Assembly: GCF_964204645.1 (NCBI RefSeq) | Contig: NC_134025.1 | Location: 4,407,001 to 4,471,000, forward strand | Length of the DNA stretch: 64,000 bases | From: Tubulanus polymorphus | Taxonomy: Eukaryota > Nemertea > Palaeonemertea > Tubulaniformes > Tubulanidae | Reading direction: 5' to 3' | In this document: positions 37,701 through 52,700 of the stretch, piece by piece | How the letters are laid out: each line of letters starts with the position of its first letter | Numbering within the stretch: the first letter of the stretch is position 1 | Notes under the pieces: generated by a model | Database searches by the model: none | What the model was told of the DNA's origin: nothing | What the model saw: only the letters and a program-made list of their open reading frames with translations | Made by a program: the position numbers and the translations under genes

Positions 37701-40700
37701 TCATGGCTTAGACTTAAGACCAGTCTAAGACCAACTTAGTTCTATAGACAATCTAACAACTTAAGACCAGTCTTAAGTTTTAGGACCACTTTTGGACTTA
37801 AGTCACGACTGTGCAACTGGCCCCTGAAGATGACTATACGAATATAGTCGAAACGTCAAATAAACAATTAGTTCAAGGTAACATTAGCTAGATTTTCTAT
37901 CTTACCAATACAATCTTTTCCAGATCATTCTACTATGATGTCATTTAATGACAAAATGAATAGTGACATGGTGACCAGGTAACTCAGTTGTGTCGAACTG
38001 ATAAACCTTACAAAAAATGAAATGCCAAACATTTATCAACATATCGCATATCTATATACACACCCGATAAAATAAACGTATGTTTTAGCAAAGAGTCACT
38101 AGGTATGTATGTATACCGGTCTAATCATCTCAATAATGTTTCAGCTCAGTAAACAAAATATGATGTCAAAATTAATCATAATTGTTTGAATAGCGTTTCT
38201 TTCTAGACCAGAAATATATGTTAACCCCGTTGATACAGCTTAAAGAGATCAAACGTTCACTGATCAAACAATAGTCTTTACAGTCATCTTAGGATTGCCT
38301 TCCAAACACAACAACGACTTTTAGCTTTCAGACGTTAAACCTGTTTCATAATCAACTTCCTAAATGGTAATCTCTTGTGTTCTTTCAATACGTGTGAACA
38401 TTGCATATAAGAGTGTTCTTCTAAAACATATTTCATGATACATTACAATACATGTATATCGTATAGTGTAGCGAGTCCGAACTCACGCTTTCAGCTCCAT
38501 TTCTACGGAAATATTATCTCAAAATTATGTTACCGTTTACACAAATAGCAACGGCGATGGTAGATACGAATCATGTTGCATTCAAAGAGAATAGCGTGCG
38601 CTGATAAACTCAAAAAAAGATCTTTCCTTTTAAACTCGTGGTAATTTATTCCCCATTGTTTCTTCTTTACATGTATATCCATATAAACTAATTCATACCT
38701 CTGACTTGATTAAAATACTAATTAAATTCAAAACGTCAAAATATAATTTGACTTCAGGAAAAAGTGTTTCATGAAATGCGATTCTCTTTTAGACAGATGA
38801 AACATCGTGATGTGAATTAGCATTTCATTGTAAATTTCCCAGTGGTCGCAATAGCTGATGGAACTCGGTTTATTCATCGATTACTACCTAAATACATACA
38901 AGTATCTTTCAAAGTATATAACGTAGATATCCATATACGTTGTATTCATTTGAAATAGCATCAGATGTACCCAAAGCATAAATTAATGTCCCAATCACAA
39001 CAGCTGTTGAGATGTGTCACATATTCCAGAGAATACATCCAATGCGATACACACAAACACATCTCATTATGTGAATGAACCCTTGACAAAGATAATAATG
39101 TGTTCCGCCACTGTACGAGGGGAAAACTGAAACGGCCAATTAATCAAACGGGAATCATCTACCTGAGCACATCCTGTAGAAACATTCATCAGGGGTGAAT
39201 CCACAAAATTCCCAATATCCACAATATCGCGGCGTTAAAATTCCATGCTCCCCGAGTCTCGAGCCTGGCAATATCGACTGCACAGCTGACCTTCCTGATG
39301 ATATGGGTTTATCCTACTACATTTTATAAGGGGAGGTAGCTTAGCAATGATCAATACCCGTGCGTTGCCTGCGCTCTCACTCTCCGTACGCGTTGCCGTC
39401 GTAGTCTCTGTCTCCGGCTCGCTTATCCACACGAAGAGAACGCAATACACACAAACGGCAAATATCACATGTGAACGGTGAAAATTTATGCAGTCTTCAA
39501 GCCAAATTTTCTGTGGCAGTTGATATAGAAAAATTTAACATTATTCTTTTTTAATCTGGAAATTGACCCTGTTATCTATTTGATGCTATAGGTAGATTTC
39601 ATTTGTTCTTTTTTTGTTTGGTGTCCCTTACAAACGCACCACACTTACCAGGAATGAAACCGGGGGTTTGATTAAGAAATTGGAAATCGGAGTACAGATA
39701 GAGTTGTGTGATAGCGCGCGAGTTTACAGAAGTTTTTGTTTAAATCGAAGTACATAATTGGATATTCCAGTTCGTTCCCTGCAGGTGTGGTGGGTTTGTA
39801 AGAGACACCAAATCAAAAATTGAGAAAATCAAACAAAATCTACCCATCAAATAAATAAGGGTTAATGAGAGTTAAAAGAACCGATCGGAGCAGTGGTATA
39901 CATCTCATACCCGTACTGTATCAACTCAACTCATATATAATATCAACTCAATCTTATCCATTACAAGATGCGAAGAGAGAGGAGAGAGGGGTCAACTGAA
40001 ATGCGGATGATAATTAGATGAAACACCGACGGAGCCACACTTGACACTGATATGATCAGATGTGACAGTAAATCAATCGCTACACTTAACTGTGCCAAAT
40101 GGACCTCGTTAATTGCGATTTGATTCGATTAGGACGAGCTTACAAATCACTTAAAGACTTCAGCAAATGAACCGATCGTGTGCGGTGTGCATCGGGGTCT
40201 GTGGACACCATCAGATTGTCACCTAATGCCGCGTTAAGAACTTTATGGTGTGTAGTGAGATGTCTTCCTGGACCATTACAATGTCCATGTCCTCCCAGAT
40301 AAATACTATATCAATATATAGTGAACTACTATTAGTAAACTCTGATGCGGGTAATTGAATTGAGCTCGTCATGTCTCTCCCATCAGCTATGATCACGCGT
40401 CATCGAGAGATCATTTTTAATGAGAGAATCCGATACACTTACATGAAGACAATCAGGTTGGACACATGAAGATTTCTGTTCTCGAGCGTCATTAGTATTT
40501 CGATAAGGGATAAATGTCGCTTGTTCGATACTATTTGACATTTTACATCACCATCGATCAAAACAAGTCACTGATCGCTCGGTCTCGCGCGCTCAATGGG
40601 TCGAGTAATCAATAAAACAAATTGATGAAATAATTATTCATACCAATCATGCTCAATTACCGGATCTAACACCTGGGAAGAGTTTTTACATTGTTAATCT

Positions 40701-43700
40701 GTCTTCCTCGAGAGTAGTTCGACAACTGAATTTTTCCATGAAAAGATACTTTCGTCAATGATATAAATCTATCGGCTTTGAAGTAGATCGACTCCGAATA
40801 TGCCTTAGAAGTAGATACTAAAAAGGCACACCCTTTAAATAAATGCTACGTTATATCATCACAGAATACCGGTCGACAAAAAAAATGAAGATCAATCATG
40901 AAATTTTTATGAGATCCGATGCATGGTATGTTTTACAATTTATCCACAGGGTACCTACAATAGTTATATCGAGGATACAAGATCATCAGCGGGAGAATAC
41001 TCTACAATACTGCGGCATGTAGCCTGAATCTATGCCAAGGTCAGGGGTCCGACTAAAAGGTGCTGCCACCTCTAACAGTTGACATGAATGGAATGATGGC
41101 GCATTTATATCCAAACTTTTGTTACGTCACATTATTACGCTCAATTCTATAATGAAAACTTCACTCACTGATGATAAATCAAACTGCCGCCTGAATTACC
41201 TCGATCGAACAGTTGTCAAATAGCGCTCTCCATTGAGTTGTGACAGGAATTAAAATATAACCTGCCCTGCTTTAAACACTGCATTCGAAGAACAAGAATA
41301 TCACCTATACATACGCAGCACAACGGGTGGGCTGGTCGTAAACATGCTCGTAAACATGCTTTCTCGGAAGGTGGGGATTAAGAGAATATAAACTTAGAGA
41401 CCAGATGCAGATGACAGGTGACGACTACCAACGATGTACCACTGTTTCATTTCGAAATATCTATTAGAAATTATAATCATAGACAACCGTCTGCCTGATC
41501 TACAGTAAAAATAGGGGGGCCATAGTACCAATATTGATGTTCAATAATATGCCATACTTGTAGAAGTGAATTATATATAAATGCACATCAGATGCATGCG
41601 CTTACCTTCTCAAAACTTACCTCTGCAATGAATATCAGCGTTTTCTGCCTGGGCTTACCTTCTGCAGTCTCATAAACATTTAACATAAACCGTTGTATCA
41701 CTACCTCCACACAATTCATGTAAACATATATATATATTTTCAGACATATTTCGCTCTACTAGATTAGACATTAGTAGCTTTCTGCAATCACCATCTTGAC
41801 GGAAAGATTAAATCTCAAAATGTGAAATCAAATATGTATTTCCATACAAAGATAACACAATATTTTGATCATCAAGTATCTTCATACAATCATTTTCGTT
41901 CTTCACCACATTTCCATTATAGTTTCTGATGTTTTAATAGATATTTTGGAGTGTTGACTTACCTTGGAGATCTTGAAAGTACTGAAGACACTTCCAGTGG
42001 GCTTGGACTTGCTCTTGCTTGGCATTTCGACAGATTTATCCACCGACTTTTCGATCTTACTTTGACTTAACTTTCTCACTGGGAACCATTTCCTACAATT
42101 TTTGATAAAACATATATGAACTGAACAATCGTAACACTTCCCATGTGTAGAATTAAGTCAAGTTTTAAGATACGCAGATAATAATGCAGATCAATCAATG
42201 TTTACCTGAAACTGTGTCTTCGTTTATTACTTGGTGATGATGATGATGAAGCAGTGTTGTTACCGAGGGTGTATGTGGATGTGTTGGGACTATGATCCCC
42301 TCCCGGGTCTGAAAAATAAAATAAAATACATTTAATACAAGTGTCGAACATAGAGGTCTTGTGGGCTGTGTACAGTCTGCCTTATTATATAGAATCCTAT
42401 AAACATCTCTTGCATAATTTATAGGAAAAGGAAAGGTTTTCTACTTGGAAATGCTGTAAAATGCATCTAACCCACCTATGAATTTTCATATGCAATGCCT
42501 CGATTAGATATACACCTTAAAAAATGCCTTTTCAATGATTAAAAATGCCTTTAAATGTGTCACATGACCTTCAACAGTAGGCTTTAGATCCACCCCTGCC
42601 TGTTATTATACCGGTGCCACCCTCTCAGAGTGACATTTCTGAGCTTCTACCATTGTTTGAAGTTAGCCGCGTTTCATCAAGATTTTCAACAAATCCTATA
42701 ACATGATATACCTGCAGTCTCTACATAATCTTGAGACAAGCAAATCTCAGATTAATGAGTTGGCAGGTAGCAGAGATACTGAATGGAACATACAGATCCT
42801 TGTACCAGAGACTAAAAAGCCAAGAGTCAATCTCTAGTTCAGTTTTCAAGAGTTCATCTACCTGAGCAAGGTGGACTAGGATTTGAAATAATCACTATTA
42901 TTCATGTATTCTCTTCAACATTCGATGAAACTCAGAAGACTAGACAACATTTCTGAAGGATCGAGAATTATCAGCTCATAATCGGAATCACTGACAATTA
43001 CATACTTTCATCGTCATCATCATCATACATATACTTAACAACTAAACCTGTATTTTCATCTGAAATATCGTAATCCCAGCAACTAGAACATAACAGACAT
43101 TTCAACAAAGTCATGTTAAAACCAGCTTATGATAGAAATATTACTATACATATACAGCAAATCTGTATGATATCTCTCTATAGTTCAATGTCAAGAGCCG
43201 ATATCAAAAGTTGATAAAGTTATTGAAAGAAAGAATGGCATTTTCATCTCTCCTCATCAAATATAGAGCGATACCAAATATAACCCTAGCACTTTTCATT
43301 TTGGCAGATATGTTTCAACGATTTACTTGCTGTTATTGTATATCTATCTGTATCAATGGATACAAATGGTTCAATCATATATTGACCAACTGATATACTG
43401 GCACTGAGATAAAACCAACATTGACATTGATCCAAAAATAGTTCAATACTTTAACGGCGTCAATAACTGATTGGAATGCATTCAAATTCCAAAGGTGAAC
43501 GTATATACCAACCGCACTGGACTGGTTTCTGATGATTCAAAATCAAAACGGTAACAAAATTGCCTACAAATAATGCTTCAAAATTGACCTAAATTGAAAA
43601 AGGAGTTTGTAGTTTTTATCATTTTTGTCAACCGGTGATAATAAAAGTACGTTCATCTTGAGCCCGGACTGCAGAGACGAGGTGAATATGAATAAATGAT

Positions 43701-46700
43701 TTTGCAGACTGTTTGAGCTCAAATACAAAATCACATAAACACAACAAAAACACCTAAACATATTAAAAAGACAAGATTACTAGAAGTTTCTCTCCTCTGA
43801 ACAATGTTATTACTTTTAGTCGGCTTAATGTCTCGTCTTCAAAAAAAAATTCTGACAGCCATATCAGATTTTCAACCAAAATCAATAATCGATGGCTGAC
43901 TGCATACATCTTCTTCCCCGGTTTTAACAAGAATCATAAGAAAAAAATGCGCCGGGACAGCGCTGCAGTTTGACTGGATCGCTTCGAATCGCCGTATCAA
44001 AGGACAATATATATGTCAACGTTTATTGGAAAGCTAATTAACCCACGACCTCTAATCAGTATTACTAATCTGACAAGCCACTACACGCACATACTTGCCT
44101 GTGAGCCCAATGAGCAAAATGGCAGCCAACTCGATCTTACCAACGCAGGCAGGAAGCTTCAAGCAAGACAGCAAGGAAACCCTTATCCAATTAAGTGACA
44201 ATGCAGGGTTGTCATGGAAACTGATGTCAGCGCCGAGCTGCGGTATGTGTACGTATGTGAGTATTCAGCCGACGTACGTACGTTAGATAGACATCACAGC
44301 TACTGGTGAAACCAGTCAGCCAGCGAAAACCAACCACAACAACATGATCAGCTATGGTTTTAGTGTGTGTAGCTGAAATCGTTTGGTCGGCATTCTAATG
44401 AAGCTGATTAGCAAATAACTCCATCATGTTATTATCGTAAAGAGCTTTACAGAAACAACCCCGACTTCCCCCTCGTTCTCCCTCGCAGCGGAAAATTATC
44501 ACAGGTCATCGGATCAATGAGCAACCGGAAGACAAGCGATTATAGCAGCTATTTATCACTTGAGAAAACTGGTTGATTTTTAAACTTTTCAGATGACTGA
44601 ATTCCCTCGGTCCCAGCTCCACTGCTTTTTTTGTCTTGTTTTTTTTGGGTTAATATTCAACTGTCAGGAATGATCAGAAACTTGGATCCGTCTGGCTTCA
44701 TCATGAATCGCCATTTGATAAAATGAGCAGGAATTAACTTACTGGGAGAACTTAAATCAATACTACATCCATTTTTAATCTTTCAAAAATGATTAATGCT
44801 ATCTCTAAAATCCATAAGTCTAACGAGCATTAAAGCAATTTCAGTCAATTGCAATAATGTCTTCGACACAAGACGCTTCGTCGATGAGTGTCGTAAATCC
44901 GAGAGCCATCTATCAGTTGCAGATAGAACTATTTCGAGCAATTCGTTCCATTGCCTGCTGGTAGATGGCAGGTGATTCTGTTTTACAGTACAGGAGTACA
45001 AGAATGCGAAGTACGGGATTCACTGGGACTCAATGAACCAGTAAAATGTAGGGTAGATTTTGTTTGATGCTGTAAAAACCGTATCAATATTATTTTTATA
45101 CATCGATAACTACTATACGTTATACGACGGGTTCTGTGTTAGTCGATGTGCCCTACATCAGCAATATTGGCGTTTCAAAACACCAATTAAAACTGTGAAA
45201 AAATTGACATTTATTATGTGATTAATCAAATTTCATGACTCTCATTTTCATGACATTTTGATGATGAATTATAATGGCTATTCTGGAGAGTGGATGTACA
45301 CTACGCTGATATTGGGGTTAGACTGCTAGCCAGTAAATTCAATTCAATTGTCGAAATATTCAAATTCGATCTACCTTTAAAGATATAATAATACTTCTAA
45401 TATATATCATATTACTCATGCTATGTTGGCTCTATTATGTTATTCATTATAAGAATATCAAGCAATAATATATATGTTAATAAGGCACCAATAAACTTAC
45501 AATTCTTCTTGTTTCATTTAGGAATTGAATGAGTGAATAATAATTGTGGGATGACACAGGAGGGACTAGTGTCAAATACTTACCATCATTTTCGATACTT
45601 GTCCGTGATCCCGACTGGGAAACACGTAGATTTGGCACATGTTTCAGAGCAGCCATTGGCACAAGTCCTTCACTGGGGCCGCCTCCCTCAACTGAGAACG
45701 TGCGAACTAAACACCATTCACTCGGCTGATTATTTGTATTTTCGATTATTTCGACTTGTTGTCCGCGCTGTAATGATATCTCGTTCGGAGTCTGCGCTGT
45801 ATAATCCTCCGCTGCTATCGTTATTTCATACGACGCCTGCAAAAAGAAACCAAATCGGTTCAAACAATTACATTTAGTTTAAACTGTATGAATGGAGACA
45901 TAGCAAAATTCTTCATTTATTCTATCAAATGAAGAATCAACTTTAGAAATAAAAATCTTCAAATTCAGCGCATCGGACCGATAGAAATTAATCAGTTTAC
46001 AGTCTAGTAGTAGTTATTGTATTGTGGTTTACTGGGGCTAAACCTTTTATATATACACATTAAAATACACAGGAGGCTTTCAGATAGGTCTCAGCTCAAC
46101 CACGCCGACCTATGTAATGACTGCTCAGGGAATTCTATAATGTAATGAAACCTCCATTAAATAACACCACGAGATGACAATTAACAATCGCTAGGATAGA
46201 GCATCTGTAACACAATTCTCTATTTATCTGTACATATCAGTCATTTATAAATTCGACCTTTTTGAAACCTGTGACATTTTCACTCATGCGTCATTGCCGT
46301 TTCATTTATATCTTGTTTTGTGAGTTGTTGAAGGCAGTCGATGATGTTAATCAAGCCTGAATTGTGCAACGCAATTCAACAATTGATCGAATCCTTGACA
46401 TAATAAGAAAAAATATCCGAGAGAAATGAAATGGAATCGTCGGGAAAATAATCGAATCAGGTGTCCGACTTGAAAATTGTTGGTCAGCGGGAACGCTTAT
46501 TCTTTGATCGTGACAATTATGTTATCGCAACTTTTCCGAATCACTTCAGTTTCCATGGCTACAGGAAGCAAGTCTATATTATTCTCTCTATCACAACGAA
46601 TTAAATAGTATATCATATAATACACATTCACCAGTTGAAAGAGCTTCACTTCAATTGATGTTTATACGCGCAAATCGACAATCAAAACGTGTGCTTTGAA

Positions 46701-49700
46701 TTAATGATCATCATCTCATTAATACAGTAAACCTCATCTTATCGGACATGGCTTTAGACTTTAGACTAACTCAAACAAAAACTCACACTATCAGTGCTGA
46801 GTTATTAATACCCTAAAGCGCTGGAGATCTGAATTTTTTTTAGAAATTCCATCCAAGTAAATTGAATAATGGGCATACTGTTATAGTGCGTCTACACCTC
46901 GACGCGGTGTATTCATAGTAAATAACATTCAAACTGTTTGACAGATGCTGTCATCTTTCATTAGAGATAAAAAGTAATCGGCTATTATATCAATACACCG
47001 CGATGCGGTGTACTAGCTAAGTCCATCACCGATTTATACACCGCACTATGATGTAAACACACTGAAAGGGTTAAATCATTTTTCTGACTTCCTTACGTAT
47101 TTTCCTATCCTTAGGTTTGAGTTCGGTGAGGTTTACTGTAGTATAGGTACAGTCAGGCACCAGAAAACAATAGTGAGAAGACAGAAAGTTGATAACGCGC
47201 AACTAGAAAAATGCATCAGTTTGATACAGTTCTAATTCTGGCAGACATCGGTAGAATTTATACACTATGTACCCGAATTTCTCTGAATAAATCACCATGA
47301 TCGAAGTCAATTCTCCGACTGAGACAGTTACCGGTATATTTGCATTACAGACCGTGTCAGTAGGTGGTTTACCGGAATCTCATTAAAAGGTAAGCACAAC
47401 AAATACGTAGCCTATTATCTCGTGATAGCCTTAAAACAAAGCGCAATTGTTCCTTTCGGATAACCATGGAAAGTGTACTGGAGTAGAGAAACCTGTCAGC
47501 AAACCAGAAACTGAAGCTTATCTTCCGTGTAAGACCTAGAGGTGGAAAGCATGGATCATGTTTTACAACTAGAGGATACATCTATCTTTTTACAGAATGT
47601 GTGGACTGGCCGAGCCGAGACAAAAAACACCCATTTAAGCCTATCACATTTGAATGTATAAATGACAGCACAGAGCAGCAACGATCCGCGAGCCTCCGAA
47701 CTGATGACAACCAATTAATCGACGAAGCACTTTTATTTGGATCATCAGTCGTCGAAATGCTCTTGAATAATTTGCCATTATCCGATAACGGTTCCGCGTC
47801 TGGAAAAGTGCTACAAAAAGTTATTGCTGCATGTCTAAACGCTAATTACATCACGGTTGATTAATAATTGATCTCTGAATCGTGGAGTGCATGGTAAATA
47901 CGACATTAGTATATAGACCACATCGATAGCCACCTCGTACCCCTTATTGAACTCGGTCTAACAAAGTAATCTATCGAAAACATTCGTCGCAAAAATCTGA
48001 GAACCCGGGGACGTTGAGAGGAGATATACGAATATCTCTTTGACATCATCATCAGCTGTATACAAGCCGATATAACTGATTAGTATTAATCTGATATTCG
48101 AGGCAGGTTTATTAAACAATGAATGACGTAGAAACGCACCGGCTTAGTTTCTAAGAATTCGCCATCCATCAGAGCGGCCGTTTTTCATCGCCGGGCTGCA
48201 CTAATATGAAATGCTTAGTAAACACCGTGGAGCAAATGAACAGTCTGTTACTACACCGTATTATGATTCCTTACAGCGAATTGCTGGGTACTATTTTTAG
48301 CGTTAGAATCCAAAATAAACCAACAAACATCGGATTGAGCGATTGAGATTATCAAGCCAGCGATGAATATTTCCGGAATTACGATATAAAAAGAAATGAA
48401 GCCGAGAATTGCAGCGGTCCAGGACTGTAGAATAGAAGGGGTCCAAAACTTCCTAGGCCTAGTTGTATATACCTTACAGTATACAAAGAGCGATCGCCAA
48501 AGGTGCGAAGCCTATCAGGGGGGTTGGGGGCCTCCACAAGAAAATTTGAGAAAGTTGATCATCTAGAATGATTCTAAAAACAAAATCACCACGCAATAAT
48601 GTTATCTCGGCAAAATTCAAGCGGCCACAGGCCCCTGGGGCCCTCTAATTCCGTCCCTGAATTATCCTAACAGAGAAAAACAAGAGAACTAGAGAAAATT
48701 ATTCAGTGTAAATGAATCATGAAAAGAATTGGTGGGCAGGTTGTGGCGTACAGTTACTCTCCTAGACAAGATATCATTATTAGGAAATTGCGTGAAAGCC
48801 GCATTAACTATCACTGGTCAACCGGTACAGTATCCAGCACTACCTGATGCGGCAATATGTTTGCACACGCTAATGGTGATGTGACATAGATTAATAGCGC
48901 GGTTAGCGATATGACTAGTGAACTGTCAACTAAAATCATGAAATTTACGACATCTCGTGACCGTCACGCTCATATGCCCGATGTTTCCCATTAACGCTCT
49001 CTATGCGATGAGCGAGAGTCAGTCGCCCCGAGATCCACACAGAAATTCTATGATTACAGCTGGCAAATCTAACGAGCTATGTCATCATCATCATCAATTC
49101 TATCATTGAAGGGACTTCGGTTTCTGCTCACTTCTTGAAACTGCTGTACAAATGGTAGCTAAATGCACTTTACAACGCATAACACCTCACCGCATTATCG
49201 AGTTAATTACTCTTCAGTCCATCACACATGCTGAATTCAGTTTTGATTCTAAATCCTTTACATTAGTCTTTATAAGCTTTATTCAGATTAGAGACACAAA
49301 CCTGAGGGCATCATGAGACTCGGGCATGGTACCAAAACCAGGCAATAAAGACCAAGAGTTGTTAAGGCAATTGACATTTTCAAAACAAGAATAGTTTCCA
49401 AGTCTCAACTGGCTTCAAGAACATTCAAAAAGAAATAGTATATCAGTTGATGTATCAGTTTTTGGAAAACTTTGCTTCTTGAAAAAGAGATCAACCATAC
49501 ACCAGAATGTGGTCTAATCTGTCTTATAACAAGGCAATAAGATATTTCAATGATATCAACGAGAGAAATTCTATTTCAAGCATTCTAGAAGAGAACACTT
49601 CAGATATCTTATAATATACGCACGTCTTAACCTTCAGTTAGTAACTGAAGCTGAAAATCTTTGTTACCCACAACAACCAGGTTGCTGGTGCGAGCTTATT

Positions 49701-52700
49701 ACCTGCTGATTATTACATTCATCCATACACAGTGCCAAAAACGAGATGAAAAATCGACGGATTTGATAAATCCTGGTATTTGGCAACGCGATGTGAAGTC
49801 AGGTTGTTGTATATATTGGCACGATCGTCTTACTGACCGACTGACGGCGTACGAAGCCAATTTGAAATTACAGTTGAGACGCGAAACCTTACGATCGGTG
49901 AATTCCGTGTGATACGTCCGTCTGCCATGAATCTTAACTACCGACACATCAGCTAACAGATTCACCCGCCATCCCGTCCTTCTCGTGCCGACTGACGCAC
50001 GGGATGAATGACACGGTGCTAGTTGAATATGATACGGAATAAAAACCCTTTATCTGAATATCAGACACCGTTAATAAAGTCCAAAGGTCTTACGAGTATC
50101 TCGTATAACCAACTGGAAAATGAATAGGATCATCTCATCCTCTCATCTGCAATAACTCTTTATAATGATGATGGAGGTGTTTTCTACCCGCGAATATATC
50201 AAAATATGAGAAAGCAATTCAACCAAAGTTCGGCGTGAAATTGGAATTTAGAACTCAAGACAGAGATGGTCACCTTTGCCTTTTTAAAGACGAGGTGGAT
50301 ATTGAGACTAAATTCGACTATTCTGAACCATAGTGAAATTTGAAACAGCCTCAAACAATGATCATTTGACATTTGATGCCGATAATCACGTCTTAAAATT
50401 GCAATCATCGGCAACATCCACAGTTATCAAAGCAAACAGAGAAAATATCTAATAATGAGCACGATTCGGCCACTAACTGTCGGCTATGAGGTAATCAATA
50501 TTCGATCTTCAGACTAATCAAACAGATGACTTCACAGGCATAGAAACTGAGAGAAGACGAAAAAGAAACTGCTGACCGATAAGACAAAAATAATCCAGCA
50601 GAGTTTTTTCAATATCAAATTTACAAGTCCCGTGTCATGTAAAAACCGATGAGACAGGTAACATACTTCTGCTAATTCCTGTTCACGCGTATCAAGATCA
50701 GATTGAAAAAATGTGATTTATAGACACACCGTATCTACAAGTATTACCAGGAATCGGGGAAAATACCTGGAAAGTTTCAATATCTCAGGCACGACCTATA
50801 CTATAGGTCTCCTCGCTATACTCACTGAAACAACGCGATAAACGATGATAAAACGCAGTTTATCTAGTCCTAACCCTGCAATGAATCTTACCTCCCTGTC
50901 TGACACTTCGCAATCGAATACCTCCTCCTCGTCATCATCAACAACAACAGTCTCGATATTTTCATCATCACCTCGATCTGTATGGCCGTCTATATGTTCA
51001 TCATCGACGGGTATATTCCAATGCACTTGCCCCATGGCTTAGCACAAGGCTTATGGGAATATAGGTATGTATATATAACATAAGCTACAGGGTTTATATA
51101 CGCAGCTATCTTCAAGAGAAACACAGCTCAAACCGCAGCAGAAACAGCCAGCTATATGTTATGTATAGTTCCTCATTTTGTTTCTTCTACTAGTTGTTGC
51201 GTACAATGTGCGCTATAAACAGATCTCTATAGGTAGAAGAACATAGTTATACTGCTGCTGATACTGGTGAAGAGATAACCGTTGAGTAATGGGTTAATGA
51301 AATGAACAACATTCGCTGTATGATGAATTTCAGCTATGTAGAATAATCATCGGCGGAGTCGACACCAAAAACCAATCATCAAATGACTCGTTAATTTCAA
51401 TTCACGTCAACCCACACAATATTTATTGTAACCTCAGGATGTTCCATGTATTAATCGGTATTTTTAACCTGTAAGGATTTCACGACGTAAATAGAAAAAT
51501 CAACTCGTCGAATATATCAGTAAAAGCATTTGTGTTTTCATCAAAGCAGTTGATGTTTAATCTAGCAAGAAAATGCTTTCCAATTTGGTGACAAAAGAAT
51601 GAAATCCATCCCGACATTTCTTCAAAAATCTGTCCATGATGGGATAATGAATTCCACGAGAACTTCAGTATTTCTTAGACAGCGAGTCTCTCGTTTAAAT
51701 TCGAGACCTAAGATGCCCGTTGGACATGATATCGCATATCCTCTGTCTATATGACTTGCTAATGAGCTTTTATTGTGACTTCCATCAACATTGTCAATAA
51801 GCAGCGATTAGCAACTTTCTTAAACTGCCGTCAAATGATATCGATTTGGATTTCAGATCATCGAGGCAGTCCACGCACCTTCAGAAATATCAACTGGCAT
51901 GACATCTCGTGAATTATTTCTGAGCATTCCGTTATTTGTTTGTCCACCGCTTCACATAGCCTGGCAACCGTCTTAGCAATTTAGCCGCGAAAAGAGTGAA
52001 GCATTATTAGATTAACAGTGGATTGAAGAGAGAGGGCGAGAGGCAGGAGTACCGCGTATTTACACGCATCATTTAGGCGAACGATATTTTTTAAAGCATA
52101 GGCAGATTAATTACGACACTATTGCAGCCACTATGGGGCAAACGATAGACGACACCACCGGTTAACATTAACTTAATTAGTGGCCTTAGAAAGCTAACAT
52201 GATTGTATCCCATCAGCATAACCTAGTAGCTCTTCTCTCAATCATGCGCGGTGTTACTCGAGGCGGCAATCTGGAAACATGCTGCCACCCAGCACAGCGC
52301 GACCGGCCGTCGTATACCCGCAGGACTGTTTATATCTGTATAGATATGCGATATTGTTTGATGATTGGCAACAATCACTAGGGAGTCACTTATTACGCCG
52401 ACTGATGGCGGGAATTGATAGTTTGTTGACGTGGAAGGATGGACAACTGGTATTGAAGTCTCGGCGCTCGCCTTGTGGCGGGTTTGTCTTCACCGAACAG
52501 CAACATCCAGACATTCGCATTCACACGCAATTCTCAAGTGTCACAATAGACGTGATTAATGAGCATGAATTACGTTTGTTATTACATTAACTGAATTTTC
52601 CTAATATATTTGCATCGCGGCAATTTTGCAGTTCGTACGACACCGATGTTCAACTCCGATATATTCAATGATGAATTGAGAAGCCTGACAAAAAATAAAC

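Noticed and set aside
39235-39468. Another possible trio first exon on -
   Set aside because: Only a weak donor (G|GTATTG) inside a low-complexity Thr/Glu run; phase match not convincing.
44783-45001. - strand 72-codon frame ([17 protein letters not shown])
   Set aside because: Looks mildly protein-like but has no acceptor or donor in the right place and no recognisable domain.
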